This document shows positions 14,984-22,901 of a stretch of 26,921 nt of DNA, in pieces. The notes under the pieces are model-generated. The model saw only the letters and a program-made list of their open reading frames with translations, was not told the DNA's origin and did not search any database. The stretch is from positions 1 to 26,921 of the forward strand of contig DASWHD010000155.1 of NCBI GenBank assembly GCA_036393335.1. Reading direction: 5' to 3'. Positions within the stretch are counted from its first letter, which is position 1, and the number at the start of each line of letters is the position of its first letter. Made by a program: the position numbers and the translations under genes. Source of the stretch: DASWHD01 sp036393335. GTDB taxonomy: Bacteria > CG2-30-53-67 > CG2-30-70-394.

Positions 14984-15859
14984 ATGATCAGGAGCATGAC
15001 CGGATTCGGCCGCAGCGACGCCGCGGCGGAGGATAGTGGCTACCTGGTGGAGCTGCGTTCCACGAACCATCGATTCGCCGAGGTCGTGTGCCGCCTGCCG
15101 CGGGAGCTGGTGGGTCTGGAGGCGCGCGTCAAGCAGGCGGTCAAGGAGCGGTTGCAGCGCGGTCGGGTAGAGGTCTTTGTCGGCCGCACAGGGGCGGCGC
15201 AACAGGGCAACCTGGTGATCGACACCGCCGGGCTGCGTGGCGCCCTCGCTGCACTGCGGGTGGCGCAGGGGGTCCTGCAAGTGGCGGGGGAGGTGGGGCT
15301 CGACCAGCTCCTCACCTTCCGCGAGCTGTTCTCGTTCCAGTCGCCACCGGTGGATGAACAGGCGGCGTGGGACGAGATGGCCGCCGCCCTGCACGCAGCC
15401 CTGGAGCGGTGGGACACCTCCCGCCGCCGCGAGGGCGAGGCCTTGGCGGTCGACGTGCGCCAGCGACTGGCGACCCTGAGCGAGCTGCTGCAAGGGGTGG
15501 AGGCAGACAGCGCCGGCGTGGCGGTAGAAATCGCCCAGCGATTGCGCGGCCGCCTCGCCGAGCTGTTGGCCGGCAGCGGAGTCGACCCGGCGCGCTTCGA
15601 GCAAGAGGTCGGCCTGCTGGCGACCCGCGCCGACATCACGGAGGAGATCGTCCGCCTCCGCTCCCACCTCCAGCAGTTCGCCGCCGCCCTCGATGAAGGC
15701 GACGCGCCGGGCCGGCGCCTCGACTTCCTCCTCCAGGAGATGGTGCGCGAGGTGAACACCATCGGCTCCAAGACCACCCAGGTGGCGGTGACCAACCGGG
15801 TGGTGCGCCTCAAGGAGATCGTCGAGCAGATCCGCGAACAGGTGCAGAACATTGAGTGA
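14984..15859 (+). CDS. yicC: YicC-family endoribonuclease
   Basis: Protein of 291 residues of the YicC/YloC family, shown in E. coli to be an endoribonuclease that contributes to small-RNA decay. It begins with the canonical MIRSMTGFGR, has the N-terminal ELRSTNHRF block, a central helical region and the C-terminal DUF1732 block with RLDFLLQEMVREVNTIGSKT and a final EIVEQIREQVQNIE. The start ATG at 14984 matches the family start; another ATG at 14996 would cut into the motif. Its last codons overlap the gmk start by 8 bases. The yicC-gmk order is common in Proteobacteria. It is the first gene of a plus-strand group running through tsaB. Confidence 0.94.
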   Translation: MIRSMTGFGRSDAAAEDSGYLVELRSTNHRFAEVVCRLPRELVGLEARVKQAVKERLQRGRVEVFVGRTGAAQQGNLVIDTAGLRGALAALRVAQGVLQVAGEVGLDQLLTFRELFSFQSPPVDEQAAWDEMAAALHAALERWDTSRRREGEALAVDVRQRLATLSELLQGVEADSAGVAVEIAQRLRGRLAELLAGSGVDPARFEQEVGLLATRADITEEIVRLRSHLQQFAAALDEGDAPGRRLDFLLQEMVREVNTIGSKTTQVAVTNRVVRLKEIVEQIREQVQNIE

Positions 15860-16511
15860 CCGTAGGCCCATCTTGCTGGTGGTATCGGCCCCGTCCGGGG
15901 CCGGCAAGACGACCCTGTGCAACCAGCTCGTGAACCGCCACGACCACCTGGTGTACACCATCTCGCACACGACCCGGGCGCCGCGGCGGGGGGAGGTGAG
16001 CGGCCGCGAATACCACTTCGTCGATCACGCCACCTTTACGGCGATGCGCGAGGGCGGGGAGTTCCTGGAATGGGCGGAGGTGCACGGCAATCTCTACGGC
16101 ACCGCTCGCGCCAGCGTCGTCGAGGCCCTCACCGTAGGCAATGATGTCCTGGTCGACGTCGACATCCAGGGGGCCGCCTCCCTGCGGTCCGCCCTGGGTC
16201 TGGCGCCGATCACGGTCTTCGTCTTACCGCCGTCGATGGAGATCCTGGAACAGCGCCTGCGCGTCCGTGCCCAGGACAGCGAGGAGGTCATCGCGCGCCG
16301 CATGGCGAACGCCGTGCGGGAGATCGCGGCCGCCGATGACTTTGATTATTGGTTGGTGAACGGCGACTTGGCTGTTGCACATACTGCGTTGGAGAGTATC
16401 TTATTTGTTCGTTCCGGGCGCAGCACCGACTACGCCGCGTGCGACTTCGAGGTGCAGCTACGGAAGGGAACCGAACGGCGCCAATTGATCCGGAAGACCT
16501 TCGGCGTCTAA
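15852..16511 (+). CDS. gmk: guanylate kinase
   Basis: Cytosolic enzyme that phosphorylates GMP to GDP, about 219 residues. The P-loop is VVSAPSGAGKTTL (about residues 10-22). The GMP-binding segment HTTRAPRRGEVSGREYHFV follows, then EFLEWAEVHGNLYGT and the VLVDVDIQGA strand. Near the C-terminus ARRMANAVREI is the usual helix. The only workable start is TTG at 15852, overlapping the end of yicC by 8 bases; later in-frame TTG or GTG codons would damage the P-loop strand. Translational coupling to yicC is likely. A patch at about 16335-16425 is noticeably less GC-rich than the rest of the gene. Confidence 0.95.
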   Translation: MSDRRPILLVVSAPSGAGKTTLCNQLVNRHDHLVYTISHTTRAPRRGEVSGREYHFVDHATFTAMREGGEFLEWAEVHGNLYGTARASVVEALTVGNDVLVDVDIQGAASLRSALGLAPITVFVLPPSMEILEQRLRVRAQDSEEVIARRMANAVREIAAADDFDYWLVNGDLAVAHTALESILFVRSGRSTDYAACDFEVQLRKGTERRQLIRKTFGV

Positions 16512-16581
16512 TCCGTTCCCCGGCTGTGACGCACGGCTCCACCCCTACGACGCAAGCCATTCTTCTCAGGAGACCTTCCCG

Positions 16582-17070
16582 ATGAGCATCAGCAGCACGA
16601 TCCATACCCCCGGCCACGACGTGGAGGGCAACGCCTACGAGATCTGCCACATCGCCGTACAGCGTGCGCGGCAGATCCAGAACGGGACCTCGTCCCTGGT
16701 CGCGACCGGCTTCCTGAAGCCGGCCAGCAAGGCGTTGGAGGAGCTCGCCGCCGGCAAGATCCGCGCCTACACGGAGGAGGAGTGGGCCGAGGAGGAGGCG
16801 CGTCGTGCCGACGAGGTCCCGGCACCCCTGGACGAAGTGCTGGAGATCGAGCGGCCGGTGGCGCCGGAGGTGATCGAGGGCGTGGGCGGGTTCTCCGGCT
16901 TCCTCAACGCGGTGATGACCGCCGGCGGTGGCGGCCGTAAGCGGGGCGCGGTGCGAGACGAGGACATGGAAGACGACCTGGACACGGAGGTCGACGAGGA
17001 CCTCGAAGAGGACCACGAAGACGAGGAAGAGGCCGACGAGGGAGGGCTCGACGCCGACCTCGACGAGTGA
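16582..17070 (+). CDS. omega-like protein with acidic tail in the rpoZ position
   Basis: Protein of 162 residues located directly after gmk, where rpoZ is normally found. Residues 17-35 (NAYEICHIAVQRARQIQNG) and 46-60 (KPASKALEELAAGKI) resemble the RNA polymerase omega core, which has an NRFxLV...AxRARQL...G segment and a KPxxxALxEIAxGKI segment. The usual omega N-terminus (ARVTVEDC) is not present. Residues about 65-100 are acidic and Pro/Val-rich, and 126-162 are almost all Asp and Glu. Omega is usually under 100 residues, so the tail is unusual. The ATG follows AGGAGA at good distance. I regard it as a divergent omega subunit that would assist polymerase assembly. Identity is supported by position and two motifs only. 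Confidence 0.7.
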   Translation: MSISSTIHTPGHDVEGNAYEICHIAVQRARQIQNGTSSLVATGFLKPASKALEELAAGKIRAYTEEEWAEEEARRADEVPAPLDEVLEIERPVAPEVIEGVGGFSGFLNAVMTAGGGGRKRGAVRDEDMEDDLDTEVDEDLEEDHEDEEEADEGGLDADLDE

Positions 17071-17111
17071 TGGCCGACACGGCGCGGTGGCCCGTCGTGC
17101 CAGGATGAGTG

Positions 17112-18383
17112 ATGAGCAGTGAACTCCCGCGGACGAGCGGCGTGGGCGCCTGGCATACGGGTGAGCTGGCTGGCGTCCGCGTGCTCCTGGGCGTCACCGG
17201 CAGCATCGCTGCCTACAAGGCGGCGGTGGTGCTGCGCGAGCTGCAGCGTCGCGGGGCGACCGTGGGGGTAATGATGACCGCCGCGGCGACCCGCTTCGTT
17301 GCGCCCCTCACCTTCGCCAGCCTGAGCGGGCGACCGGTCCTCACGCCGGAGAGTGGTCTGGAGGAGGGCGAGATCGCCCACGTCGAGAGGGGGCGGGAGG
17401 CGGACGTGGTGCTTGTCTGTCCGGCCACCGCCAACACCCTCGCCAAGCTGGCGGCGGGGATCGCCGACGACCTCCTCACCAGCCTGCTCCTCGCCGCGGC
17501 GCCGCCGGTGGTGCTCTGCCCGGCGATGAACCCGCGCATGTGGAGCCACCCCGCCACCCGGCGCAATCTGGAGCGGCTCGCCGCCGACGGTCACGTGATC
17601 GTGCCGCCGGAGAGCGGCGAGATGGCGTGCGGCGACGTGGGCGAGGGGCGCCTCGCCGAGCCCGGGCGCATCGTCGACGCGGTCGCCCGCCTCATGCGCA
17701 GCGGTGTCCTCGCCGGGCGCCGGCTGCTGATTTCCGCCGGTGCCACCCGCGAGCATCTCGACGAGGTGCGCTTTCTCTCCAACCCGTCCACCGGTCGCAT
17801 GGGCTTCGCCCTCGCCGCGGCGGGTCGCGCCCTGGGCGCCGCGGTCACCGTGGTCCACGGGCCGACGGAGGTGGAACCGCCCGCCGGAGTGCAGACCGTG
17901 CCCGTGGTCTCGGCGGCGGAGATGCTCGACGCCCTCCAGGCGCACGTGGCCGACTGCGACCTGCTGGTGATGGCGGCGGCGGTGGGAGATCTGCGCTTCG
18001 CCCGTTGCTTCGCGGGCAAGTTGCCCAAGGGCGACCTGCCCCGGGAGCTGGCGGTGGAGGAGACCCCGGACCTCCTGGCGACCCTCGCCAACCGCAAGCG
18101 TCCCGGCCAGGTCTTCGTCGGCTTCGCCGCGGAGACCGGGGACGCGGAGGCGCACGGCCTCGCCAAGCTGCGCCGCAAGGGGATGGACTACGTGGTAGTG
18201 AACGACGTCGCCCAGCCGGGCATCGGCTTCGCCAGCCGTGACAACGCGGTGGTCGTCCTCGACGGGCAAGGGGGTCGCTGGCCCTTGCCCCGTGCCGACA
18301 AGCTGACCATCGCCCGCCAGACCCTCACCCTCGTGGCCGACCGGTCGGGCATCGCTCGCCCGGTCTCCGGCACCGTCGCGTAG
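17112..18383 (+). CDS. coaBC: bifunctional phosphopantothenoylcysteine synthetase/decarboxylase
   Basis: Coenzyme A biosynthesis enzyme of 423 residues. The N-terminal FMN-dependent decarboxylase (CoaC) has GVTGSIAAYKA, the catalytic His in EIAHVERGREADVVLVCPAT, PAMNPRMW, and the active-site Cys in MACGDVGEGRL. The C-terminal synthetase (CoaB) begins about residue 203 with LLISAGATREHLDEVRFLSN followed by PSTGRMG, and includes the conserved VVNDV near the end. Both domains appear intact. I chose ATG 17112; a GTG immediately before it (17109) is in frame. The gene follows the omega-like gene by 41 bases. The order gmk, rpoZ, coaBC is seen in several bacterial groups, although many Gammaproteobacteria have spoT after rpoZ. 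Confidence 0.95.
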   Translation: MSSELPRTSGVGAWHTGELAGVRVLLGVTGSIAAYKAAVVLRELQRRGATVGVMMTAAATRFVAPLTFASLSGRPVLTPESGLEEGEIAHVERGREADVVLVCPATANTLAKLAAGIADDLLTSLLLAAAPPVVLCPAMNPRMWSHPATRRNLERLAADGHVIVPPESGEMACGDVGEGRLAEPGRIVDAVARLMRSGVLAGRRLLISAGATREHLDEVRFLSNPSTGRMGFALAAAGRALGAAVTVVHGPTEVEPPAGVQTVPVVSAAEMLDALQAHVADCDLLVMAAAVGDLRFARCFAGKLPKGDLPRELAVEETPDLLATLANRKRPGQVFVGFAAETGDAEAHGLAKLRRKGMDYVVVNDVAQPGIGFASRDNAVVVLDGQGGRWPLPRADKLTIARQTLTLVADRSGIARPVSGTVA

Positions 18384-18467
18384 GCTCGACGCTCCCGTGG
18401 CCGGCCGTTCCACGATGCGCCGCACCGCCGCGCCAGAGGGCCGCGCGGCGCAACGGGGGATGCGCCG

Positions 18468-19205
18468 GTGATCGGGCCCGTGGTCCTGATCGACACCAGC
18501 GCCCGGCCGGCGTGGTTCGGCCTCGCAATCCCTCCCCCCCCGGGGGAGGGCAAGGGTGGGGGCGTGGGGGCGCAACGCGGCGTACGATCGGGTAGTGCAC
18601 CGCGGCCCATACCCCCTCCCCCCGGCCCCCTCCCGGGGGGAGGTCTCTTGCAGATAAGGGAGCTGGGGCCGGGACGGCGCGATGGGGATCGCTTGGTCGC
18701 CGAGCTGCTGCGGCTGTTGGACGAGAGCGGCGTGGCCCTCGGTGCGCTGGCCGCGCTGGTGGTGGCGCGCGGTCCGGGGTCGTTCACCGGCCTGCGCTCG
18801 GGCATCGCCGCCGCCCAGGGGCTGGCTCGCGCCACCGGTGTGTCGCTGGTGGGCATCGACTCCCTAGAGCTGACGGCGCGGGCAATCGAGGGTGCGCCGG
18901 GCGAGCGGATCGCACCGCTCGCCGCGGGGCGGGGAGGGCGAGTATACGGCGCCCTGTTCGAGATCGTGGGCGCCGGGGCCGTATGGCTCATCGAGCCGGT
19001 GGCGGAGCGCACCTTTGCCCGGTGGCGGGAGCGCTGCCCGCCGGCGACCCGCTTCGTGCTCGCCGGTGCCGCCGTGCCGGAGATCGCCCACTGCGAGTCG
19101 CCGCCCCGCTCGGCGCGGCTCCAGGCGGCGGTCCGGTTCGCCGTCACTGCGACAGCGTCCGCGCCCAGCGAGCTGCACCCCCTCTACGTCCGCGACTGGA
19201 TGTAA
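18468..19205 (+). CDS. tsaB: tRNA t6A biosynthesis protein TsaB with in-frame repeat insertion
   Basis: TsaB is the non-catalytic ASKHA-fold partner of TsaD in the complex that adds threonylcarbamoyl to A37 of ANN-decoding tRNAs. Family marks are VVLIDTSARPAWFGLA (residues 5-20) and ALVVARGPGSFTGLRSGIAAAQGLA (about 96-120). Between them, where TsaB usually has a short hairpin, about 40 residues of Pro/Gly-rich sequence (21-60) are inserted. They are encoded by two inverted palindromic repeats. The frame remains open through the insertion and the rest of the protein looks normal, so the gene may still be functional. The GTG at 18468 follows a GGGGGA site. An in-frame TTG at 18649 would skip the insertion but would lose the IDTS strand. 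Confidence 0.88.
   Translation: MIGPVVLIDTSARPAWFGLAIPPPPGEGKGGGVGAQRGVRSGSAPRPIPPPPGPLPGGGLLQIRELGPGRRDGDRLVAELLRLLDESGVALGALAALVVARGPGSFTGLRSGIAAAQGLARATGVSLVGIDSLELTARAIEGAPGERIAPLAAGRGGRVYGALFEIVGAGAVWLIEPVAERTFARWRERCPPATRFVLAGAAVPEIAHCESPPRSARLQAAVRFAVTATASAPSELHPLYVRDWM
18531..18562 (+). repeat. GC-rich palindromic repeat, copy 1 (inside tsaB)
   Basis: A 32-base element of the form CCTCCCCC...GGGGGAGGG followed by a G-rich tail. Allowing small shifts, it matches the reverse complement of copy 2, 49 bases downstream. It encodes IPPPPGEGKGGG in the tsaB frame. It resembles a REP-type element. Confidence 0.75.
18612..18643 (-). repeat. GC-rich palindromic repeat, copy 2 (inside tsaB, inverted)
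   Basis: A 32-base element in opposite orientation to copy 1, forming a REP-pair or BIME-like arrangement. Its reverse complement matches copy 3 at 26069-26100 at 29 of 32 positions without gaps. It encodes IPPPPGPLPGGG in the tsaB frame, close to the peptide from copy 1 because the element is itself a palindrome. Confidence 0.85.
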
Positions 19206-19356
19206 CACGGCCACCGGTGGCCAGGAGGTGGCCAGTGGTGGCCCTGCCGGCACCGGTGCTCGGATGGCGCGGTGCGGCGCAACGGGTCGCACCGCGCCCG
19301 GGGCACTGGCATACGACGTGCTTGGTCGTGCGGCCAGATAACCGTGGGAAGGGAGG
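19206..19356. other. dyad-rich gap before the TonB receptor gene
   Basis: This 151-base gap has a perfect 14-base palindrome GGCCACCGGTGGCC (about 19209-19222), repeated GGTGGCC/GGCCA units to about 19240, and a CGGTGCG/CGCACCG stem (about 19274-19300). No T-run follows, so a terminator for tsaB is only possible. I looked for a cobalamin riboswitch and did not find its conserved boxes. Confidence 0.4.
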
Positions 19357-21519
19357 GTGTCCGTGCCGCGAGCCGTCATCGCCGCCTGTGTGTGGTGCCT
19401 CACCCTGGTCTGCGGCAGCGGCCGGGGGGAGACTGTGACCACCGAGGAGGTTGCCATCGCCAGTGGTGCCGGTGCGCCGCCCATCGTCCTCACGGACGTG
19501 GTGATCACCGCCACCCGCAACGAGTCGGCGACCTTCGACGTCCCCGCCACCGTCGAGGTCCTCGACGTCGCGGACCTACAGCAGCGCAAGCTCGCGCGCA
19601 CCGTCCCCGAGGCGCTGCACGCGGTGCCCGGGGTGATGGTCCAGAAGACCGGTCACGGCCAGGGCTCCCCGTACATACGCGGTTTCACCGGCTTCCGCAC
19701 CCTGTTCCTCATCGACGGCATCCGCCTCAACCACTCGCTGTTTCGCGACGGCCCCAATCAGTACTGGAACACGGTCGATCCCCTCACCATCGACCGGCTG
19801 GAGGTGGTGAAGGGGAGCGGATCGGTGCTTTATGGCAGCGACGCGATCGGTGGGACGGTGCACGCCATCACCCGTAGCTTCGACCCTATCGGCATCGCGC
19901 GCGGCTGGCAGCCACGCCTCTACTACCGCTACGCCAGCGCCGAGGACGCCCAGGTGGTCCGCGGCGAGATCGGCGCCGCTACCGGGGACGCAGTGCGCAT
20001 CTTCGGCGGTGTCTCGGGGAAGGACTTCGGCGACGTGCGCGGCGGTCGCGAGGTCGGTCTCCAGCCCAGGACCGGGTACGACGAGATCGACGGCGACGTG
20101 AAGGTCGAGTACCGGTTCAACCACGATGCCGAGCTGGTCTTTGCCCACCAGCAGGTGGCCCAGGACGATGCGTGGCGCACCCACAAGACCCAGTTCGCCA
20201 AGAGCTGGGAGGGCACGGAGGTGGGCGACGAGCGGCGTCGCTCGCTGGATCAGACGCGGCGCCTCACCTATCTCCAGGTTCGCGGCCGCCACCTCGCGCC
20301 AGCGGTCGACGGCCTGATCGCGAGCCTTTCCTGGCACACCCAGGAGGAGGAGCAGTTGCGCATCCGCAGCGACGGCCGCAGCGACCGCGAGGGCTTCGCC
20401 GTGGATACCTTCGGTGCCTGGTTCCAGGTCGAGACCGCCTCCCCCGTGGGGCGCTGGACCTACGGCGGCGACTGGTACCGTGACGACGTCGCGTCATTTC
20501 TCAAGAGGTACGCCGCGGACGGCAGCCTCACGTCGGTGCACATCCAGGGGCCGGTGGCGGACGACGCCAACTACGACCTCGCCGGGCTGTTCGCGCAGGA
20601 CGACGTGGCGCTGTCGGACGGTCTCGACCTGATCGTCGGTGCGCGCTACACCTACGCCCACGCCGAGGCCGACCGCTTCCAGGACCCGGTGAGCGGGGAG
20701 GTGGCCTCCCTGTCCAATAGCTGGGACACGGTGGTTGGGAGCGCCCGCCTCCTGTGGGCCGTGGACCCGGATGACCACTGGCACGGCTTCGTGGGGGTCT
20801 CCCAGGCCTTCCGGGCGCCCAACTTCTCGGACCTCACCTCCTCGGTGGAGGCGCGCAGCGACGAGCAGGAGGTTCCGGCCACCGACGTCGCTCCGGAGCG
20901 CTTTCTCACCGGCGAGATCGGAGTGAAGGCGCGCTTCGCGCGGGCGACTTTCACCGTCAGCTACTACTACACCGACATCGACGGCATGATCATCCGCGCC
21001 CCCACCGGCACGGTCACGGAGGATGGATTGCGGGAGGTGACCAAGCGCAACTCCGGCGACGGCTTCGTGCACGGCGTGGAGCTGAGCGGCTCCTTGCGTC
21101 TTCCCGCCGACCTCACCGCCTTCGGCGCCTTCGCCTGGTTGGAAGGGGAGGTCGACGCCTTCATCACCAGCGACGGCCCGGCGGTACGGGCACCGATCAG
21201 CCGCCTCATGCCGCCCACCACCACCCTCCGCCTGCGCTGGGAGCCGGAGGCCGGGCGAGGCTGGCTGGAGGGGGAGGTGACGGCGGCGGGGGAGGCCGAC
21301 CGCCTCTCGCCGGGTGACGCGAGCGACACGCAGCGCATCCCGCCCGGGGGTACGCCGGGCTATGGGATGCTCACCGTACGCGGCGGCCTGGAGATCCGCG
21401 ACGGCCTCACCCTGTCGGCGGCGGTGGAGAACATCACCGACGAGGACTACCGTATCCACGGCTCGGGACAGAACGAGCCCGGCACCAACTTCGTGATCGG
21501 CCTCGATTGGCGGATCTGA
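19357..21519 (+). CDS. TonB-dependent outer-membrane receptor
   Basis: Outer-membrane 22-strand barrel with N-terminal plug, 720 residues, importing an unknown ligand with energy from TonB-ExbBD. A signal peptide spans about residues 1-24. A TonB-box-like DVVITATR lies at 47-54. The plug domain (about 57-175) has VPEALHAVPGVMV, SPYIRGFTGFRTLFLIDGIRLN read in two parts, and RLEVVKGSGSVLYGSDAIGGTVH. The barrel includes the conserved VSQAFRAPNFSDL and ends FVIGLDWRI. I kept the GTG at 19357; a GTG at 19363 is equally possible after the GGGAGGG site. The EboE-like gene starts 3 bases after its stop, so the two are clearly one unit. The substrate is unknown; the FRAPN segment is shared by many siderophore, heme and cobalamin receptors. 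Confidence 0.93.
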   Translation: MSVPRAVIAACVWCLTLVCGSGRGETVTTEEVAIASGAGAPPIVLTDVVITATRNESATFDVPATVEVLDVADLQQRKLARTVPEALHAVPGVMVQKTGHGQGSPYIRGFTGFRTLFLIDGIRLNHSLFRDGPNQYWNTVDPLTIDRLEVVKGSGSVLYGSDAIGGTVHAITRSFDPIGIARGWQPRLYYRYASAEDAQVVRGEIGAATGDAVRIFGGVSGKDFGDVRGGREVGLQPRTGYDEIDGDVKVEYRFNHDAELVFAHQQVAQDDAWRTHKTQFAKSWEGTEVGDERRRSLDQTRRLTYLQVRGRHLAPAVDGLIASLSWHTQEEEQLRIRSDGRSDREGFAVDTFGAWFQVETASPVGRWTYGGDWYRDDVASFLKRYAADGSLTSVHIQGPVADDANYDLAGLFAQDDVALSDGLDLIVGARYTYAHAEADRFQDPVSGEVASLSNSWDTVVGSARLLWAVDPDDHWHGFVGVSQAFRAPNFSDLTSSVEARSDEQEVPATDVAPERFLTGEIGVKARFARATFTVSYYYTDIDGMIIRAPTGTVTEDGLREVTKRNSGDGFVHGVELSGSLRLPADLTAFGAFAWLEGEVDAFITSDGPAVRAPISRLMPPTTTLRLRWEPEAGRGWLEGEVTAAGEADRLSPGDASDTQRIPPGGTPGYGMLTVRGGLEIRDGLTLSAAVENITDEDYRIHGSGQNEPGTNFVIGLDWRI

Positions 21520-21522
21520 GCC

Positions 21523-22749
21523 GTGCGCATACCCATAGCCGATCGACCGGGCGAGACCCTCCACCTCACCTACTGCACCAACGTCCATCCCGCGCCGGAC
21601 CTGGCCGGGGTGCACCGGGTGGTGCGGGAGTACGCCGAGCCCGTGCGGCGGCGGTTGGGGGTGGACAGGCTTGGTCTCGGCCTGTGGCTCAACCGCGTGG
21701 TGGTCGATGCCCTGGTTGCCGCGCCCTCCGAGGTGGAGCGCCTGCGGGCGGCCCTGGACGACGCCGGGCTCTACCTCTTCACCCTCAACGCCTTCCCCTA
21801 CGGCGACTTCCAGGCGGCGGTGGTGAAGCACGCGGTCTACCGCCCCGACTGGAGCGAGCACGAGCGGGCGGGCTACACCATGGCCCTCGCCAACCTGCTC
21901 ATCCGGTTGCTGCCCGACGACCTGGACGAGGCCTCGATCTCTACCCTCCCGGTGGGCCACGGCCGGGAGTGGGACGACGGCCGCACCCGCCTGGCCACCC
22001 TCTACCTGATGCGGGTAGCGCGCTACCTGCGCCGCCTCGCCGAGGATAGCGGCAAGCAGATCCGCCTCTGCCTGGAACCGGAGCCGGGTTGCCTGCTGGA
22101 GACCACCGCCGACGCCATCGCCTTCTTCCGCGGTCCCCTGCAAGAGGCGGCGGCGCGCGACGGCGAGTCGCCGGCCATCATCGACGGCTTCCTCGGCCTA
22201 TGCTTCGACTGCTGCCACCAGGCGGTCGCGTTCGAGGACCCGGTGGCGTCAATCCAGAGCCTGACCGAGGCCGGCGTGCGGATCGGCAAGGTGCAGCTCT
22301 CCGCGGCCCTGGAGGTGGCGGCGCCCGGCGCGGACGGCGCGCTGGGCGAGCTTGCCCGTTTCGTCGAGCCGCGCTTTCTGCACCAGGTAAGGGCCGCCGG
22401 GCAGGGCGGCGCCCTGGCAGCGGTCGACGACCTCCCGGAGGCCCTGGATGCGGCGGCCGCCGGTCGCTTTCCGGTGAGCGGGCCGTGGCGCATCCACTAC
22501 CACGTGCCGATCCATCGCGCCGGTGTCGGTGGTCTCGCCACGACCCGCCCGGAGCTGGAGCGTGCCCTGGCGGCGGTGGTGGAACCGGGGGCGTGCCACC
22601 ACCTCGAGGTCGAGACCTACACCTGGCTGACCCTGCCGGAGGGCGAGCGTCCGGACGGCCGCGACTCCCTCGTCGCGGCCATCGCCGCCGAGCTGGACTG
22701 GGCCCGCGGCCGCATCGCCGGCGCGGCACCCTCTACCGCCGGGGGGTGA
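21523..22749 (+). CDS. EboE-like TIM-barrel metabolite-traffic protein
   Basis: Protein of 408 residues resembling EboE, a xylose-isomerase-like TIM-barrel protein of the ebo gene cluster, which in cyanobacteria is linked to movement of a scytonemin precursor to the periplasm. Recognisable segments are LHLTYCTNVHP (13-23), YLFTLNAFPYGDFQ (84-97), YRPDWSEHERAGYTMALANLL read in two parts, SISTLPVGHG, the acidic LCLEPEPGCLLET (182-194), CFDCCHQAVAFE (227-238) and GKVQLSAALEV (255-265). The Glu, Asp and His residues in the last three are candidate metal ligands. No signal peptide is seen. It starts with GTG 3 bases after the receptor stop. No other ebo genes are in the window. The reaction is unknown. 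Confidence 0.8.
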   Translation: MRIPIADRPGETLHLTYCTNVHPAPDLAGVHRVVREYAEPVRRRLGVDRLGLGLWLNRVVVDALVAAPSEVERLRAALDDAGLYLFTLNAFPYGDFQAAVVKHAVYRPDWSEHERAGYTMALANLLIRLLPDDLDEASISTLPVGHGREWDDGRTRLATLYLMRVARYLRRLAEDSGKQIRLCLEPEPGCLLETTADAIAFFRGPLQEAAARDGESPAIIDGFLGLCFDCCHQAVAFEDPVASIQSLTEAGVRIGKVQLSAALEVAAPGADGALGELARFVEPRFLHQVRAAGQGGALAAVDDLPEALDAAAAGRFPVSGPWRIHYHVPIHRAGVGGLATTRPELERALAAVVEPGACHHLEVETYTWLTLPEGERPDGRDSLVAAIAAELDWARGRIAGAAPSTAGG

Positions 22750-22901
22750 GCCTGCCCCACGGCGTGTCGCTGGAGACAGGGGATCTTCCCTGCCGGCCGG
22801 GCTCGGCCTTCCCCGCTTCCTGAAGCGTCGCGGGAAGAAGTCTGGATCAGGGCGTCGTATCGAGCCGCCGGACGGCACGGCGACGCCGAGTCCAAAGACC
22901 C
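22750..22901. other. convergent gap, no feature seen
   Basis: This 152-base gap separates the convergent eboE-like and cytochrome genes. I see no gene, terminator with T-run or repeat in it. Confidence 0.4.

Noticed and set aside
16767..18575. 602-codon open frame on the minus strand across rpoZ-like gene and coaBC
   Set aside because: It is antisense to clear family members, is rich in His, Arg and Gly as expected for a GC-rich shadow frame, and has no recognisable domain.
18649..19205. tsaB as a pseudogene or a shorter gene starting after the repeats
   Set aside because: The IDTS strand upstream of the repeats is in frame and conserved, so a single gene with an insertion explains the data better.
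19206..19356. Cobalamin riboswitch upstream of the TonB receptor
   Set aside because: The gap contains GGTGC- and GGCACTGG-like words, but the ordered cobalamin-riboswitch boxes (including the AGCCAGGAGACC-type element) are not present.
20494..22143. 549-codon open frame on the minus strand across the receptor and eboE-like genes
   Set aside because: Antisense shadow of two well-supported genes; no family motif.
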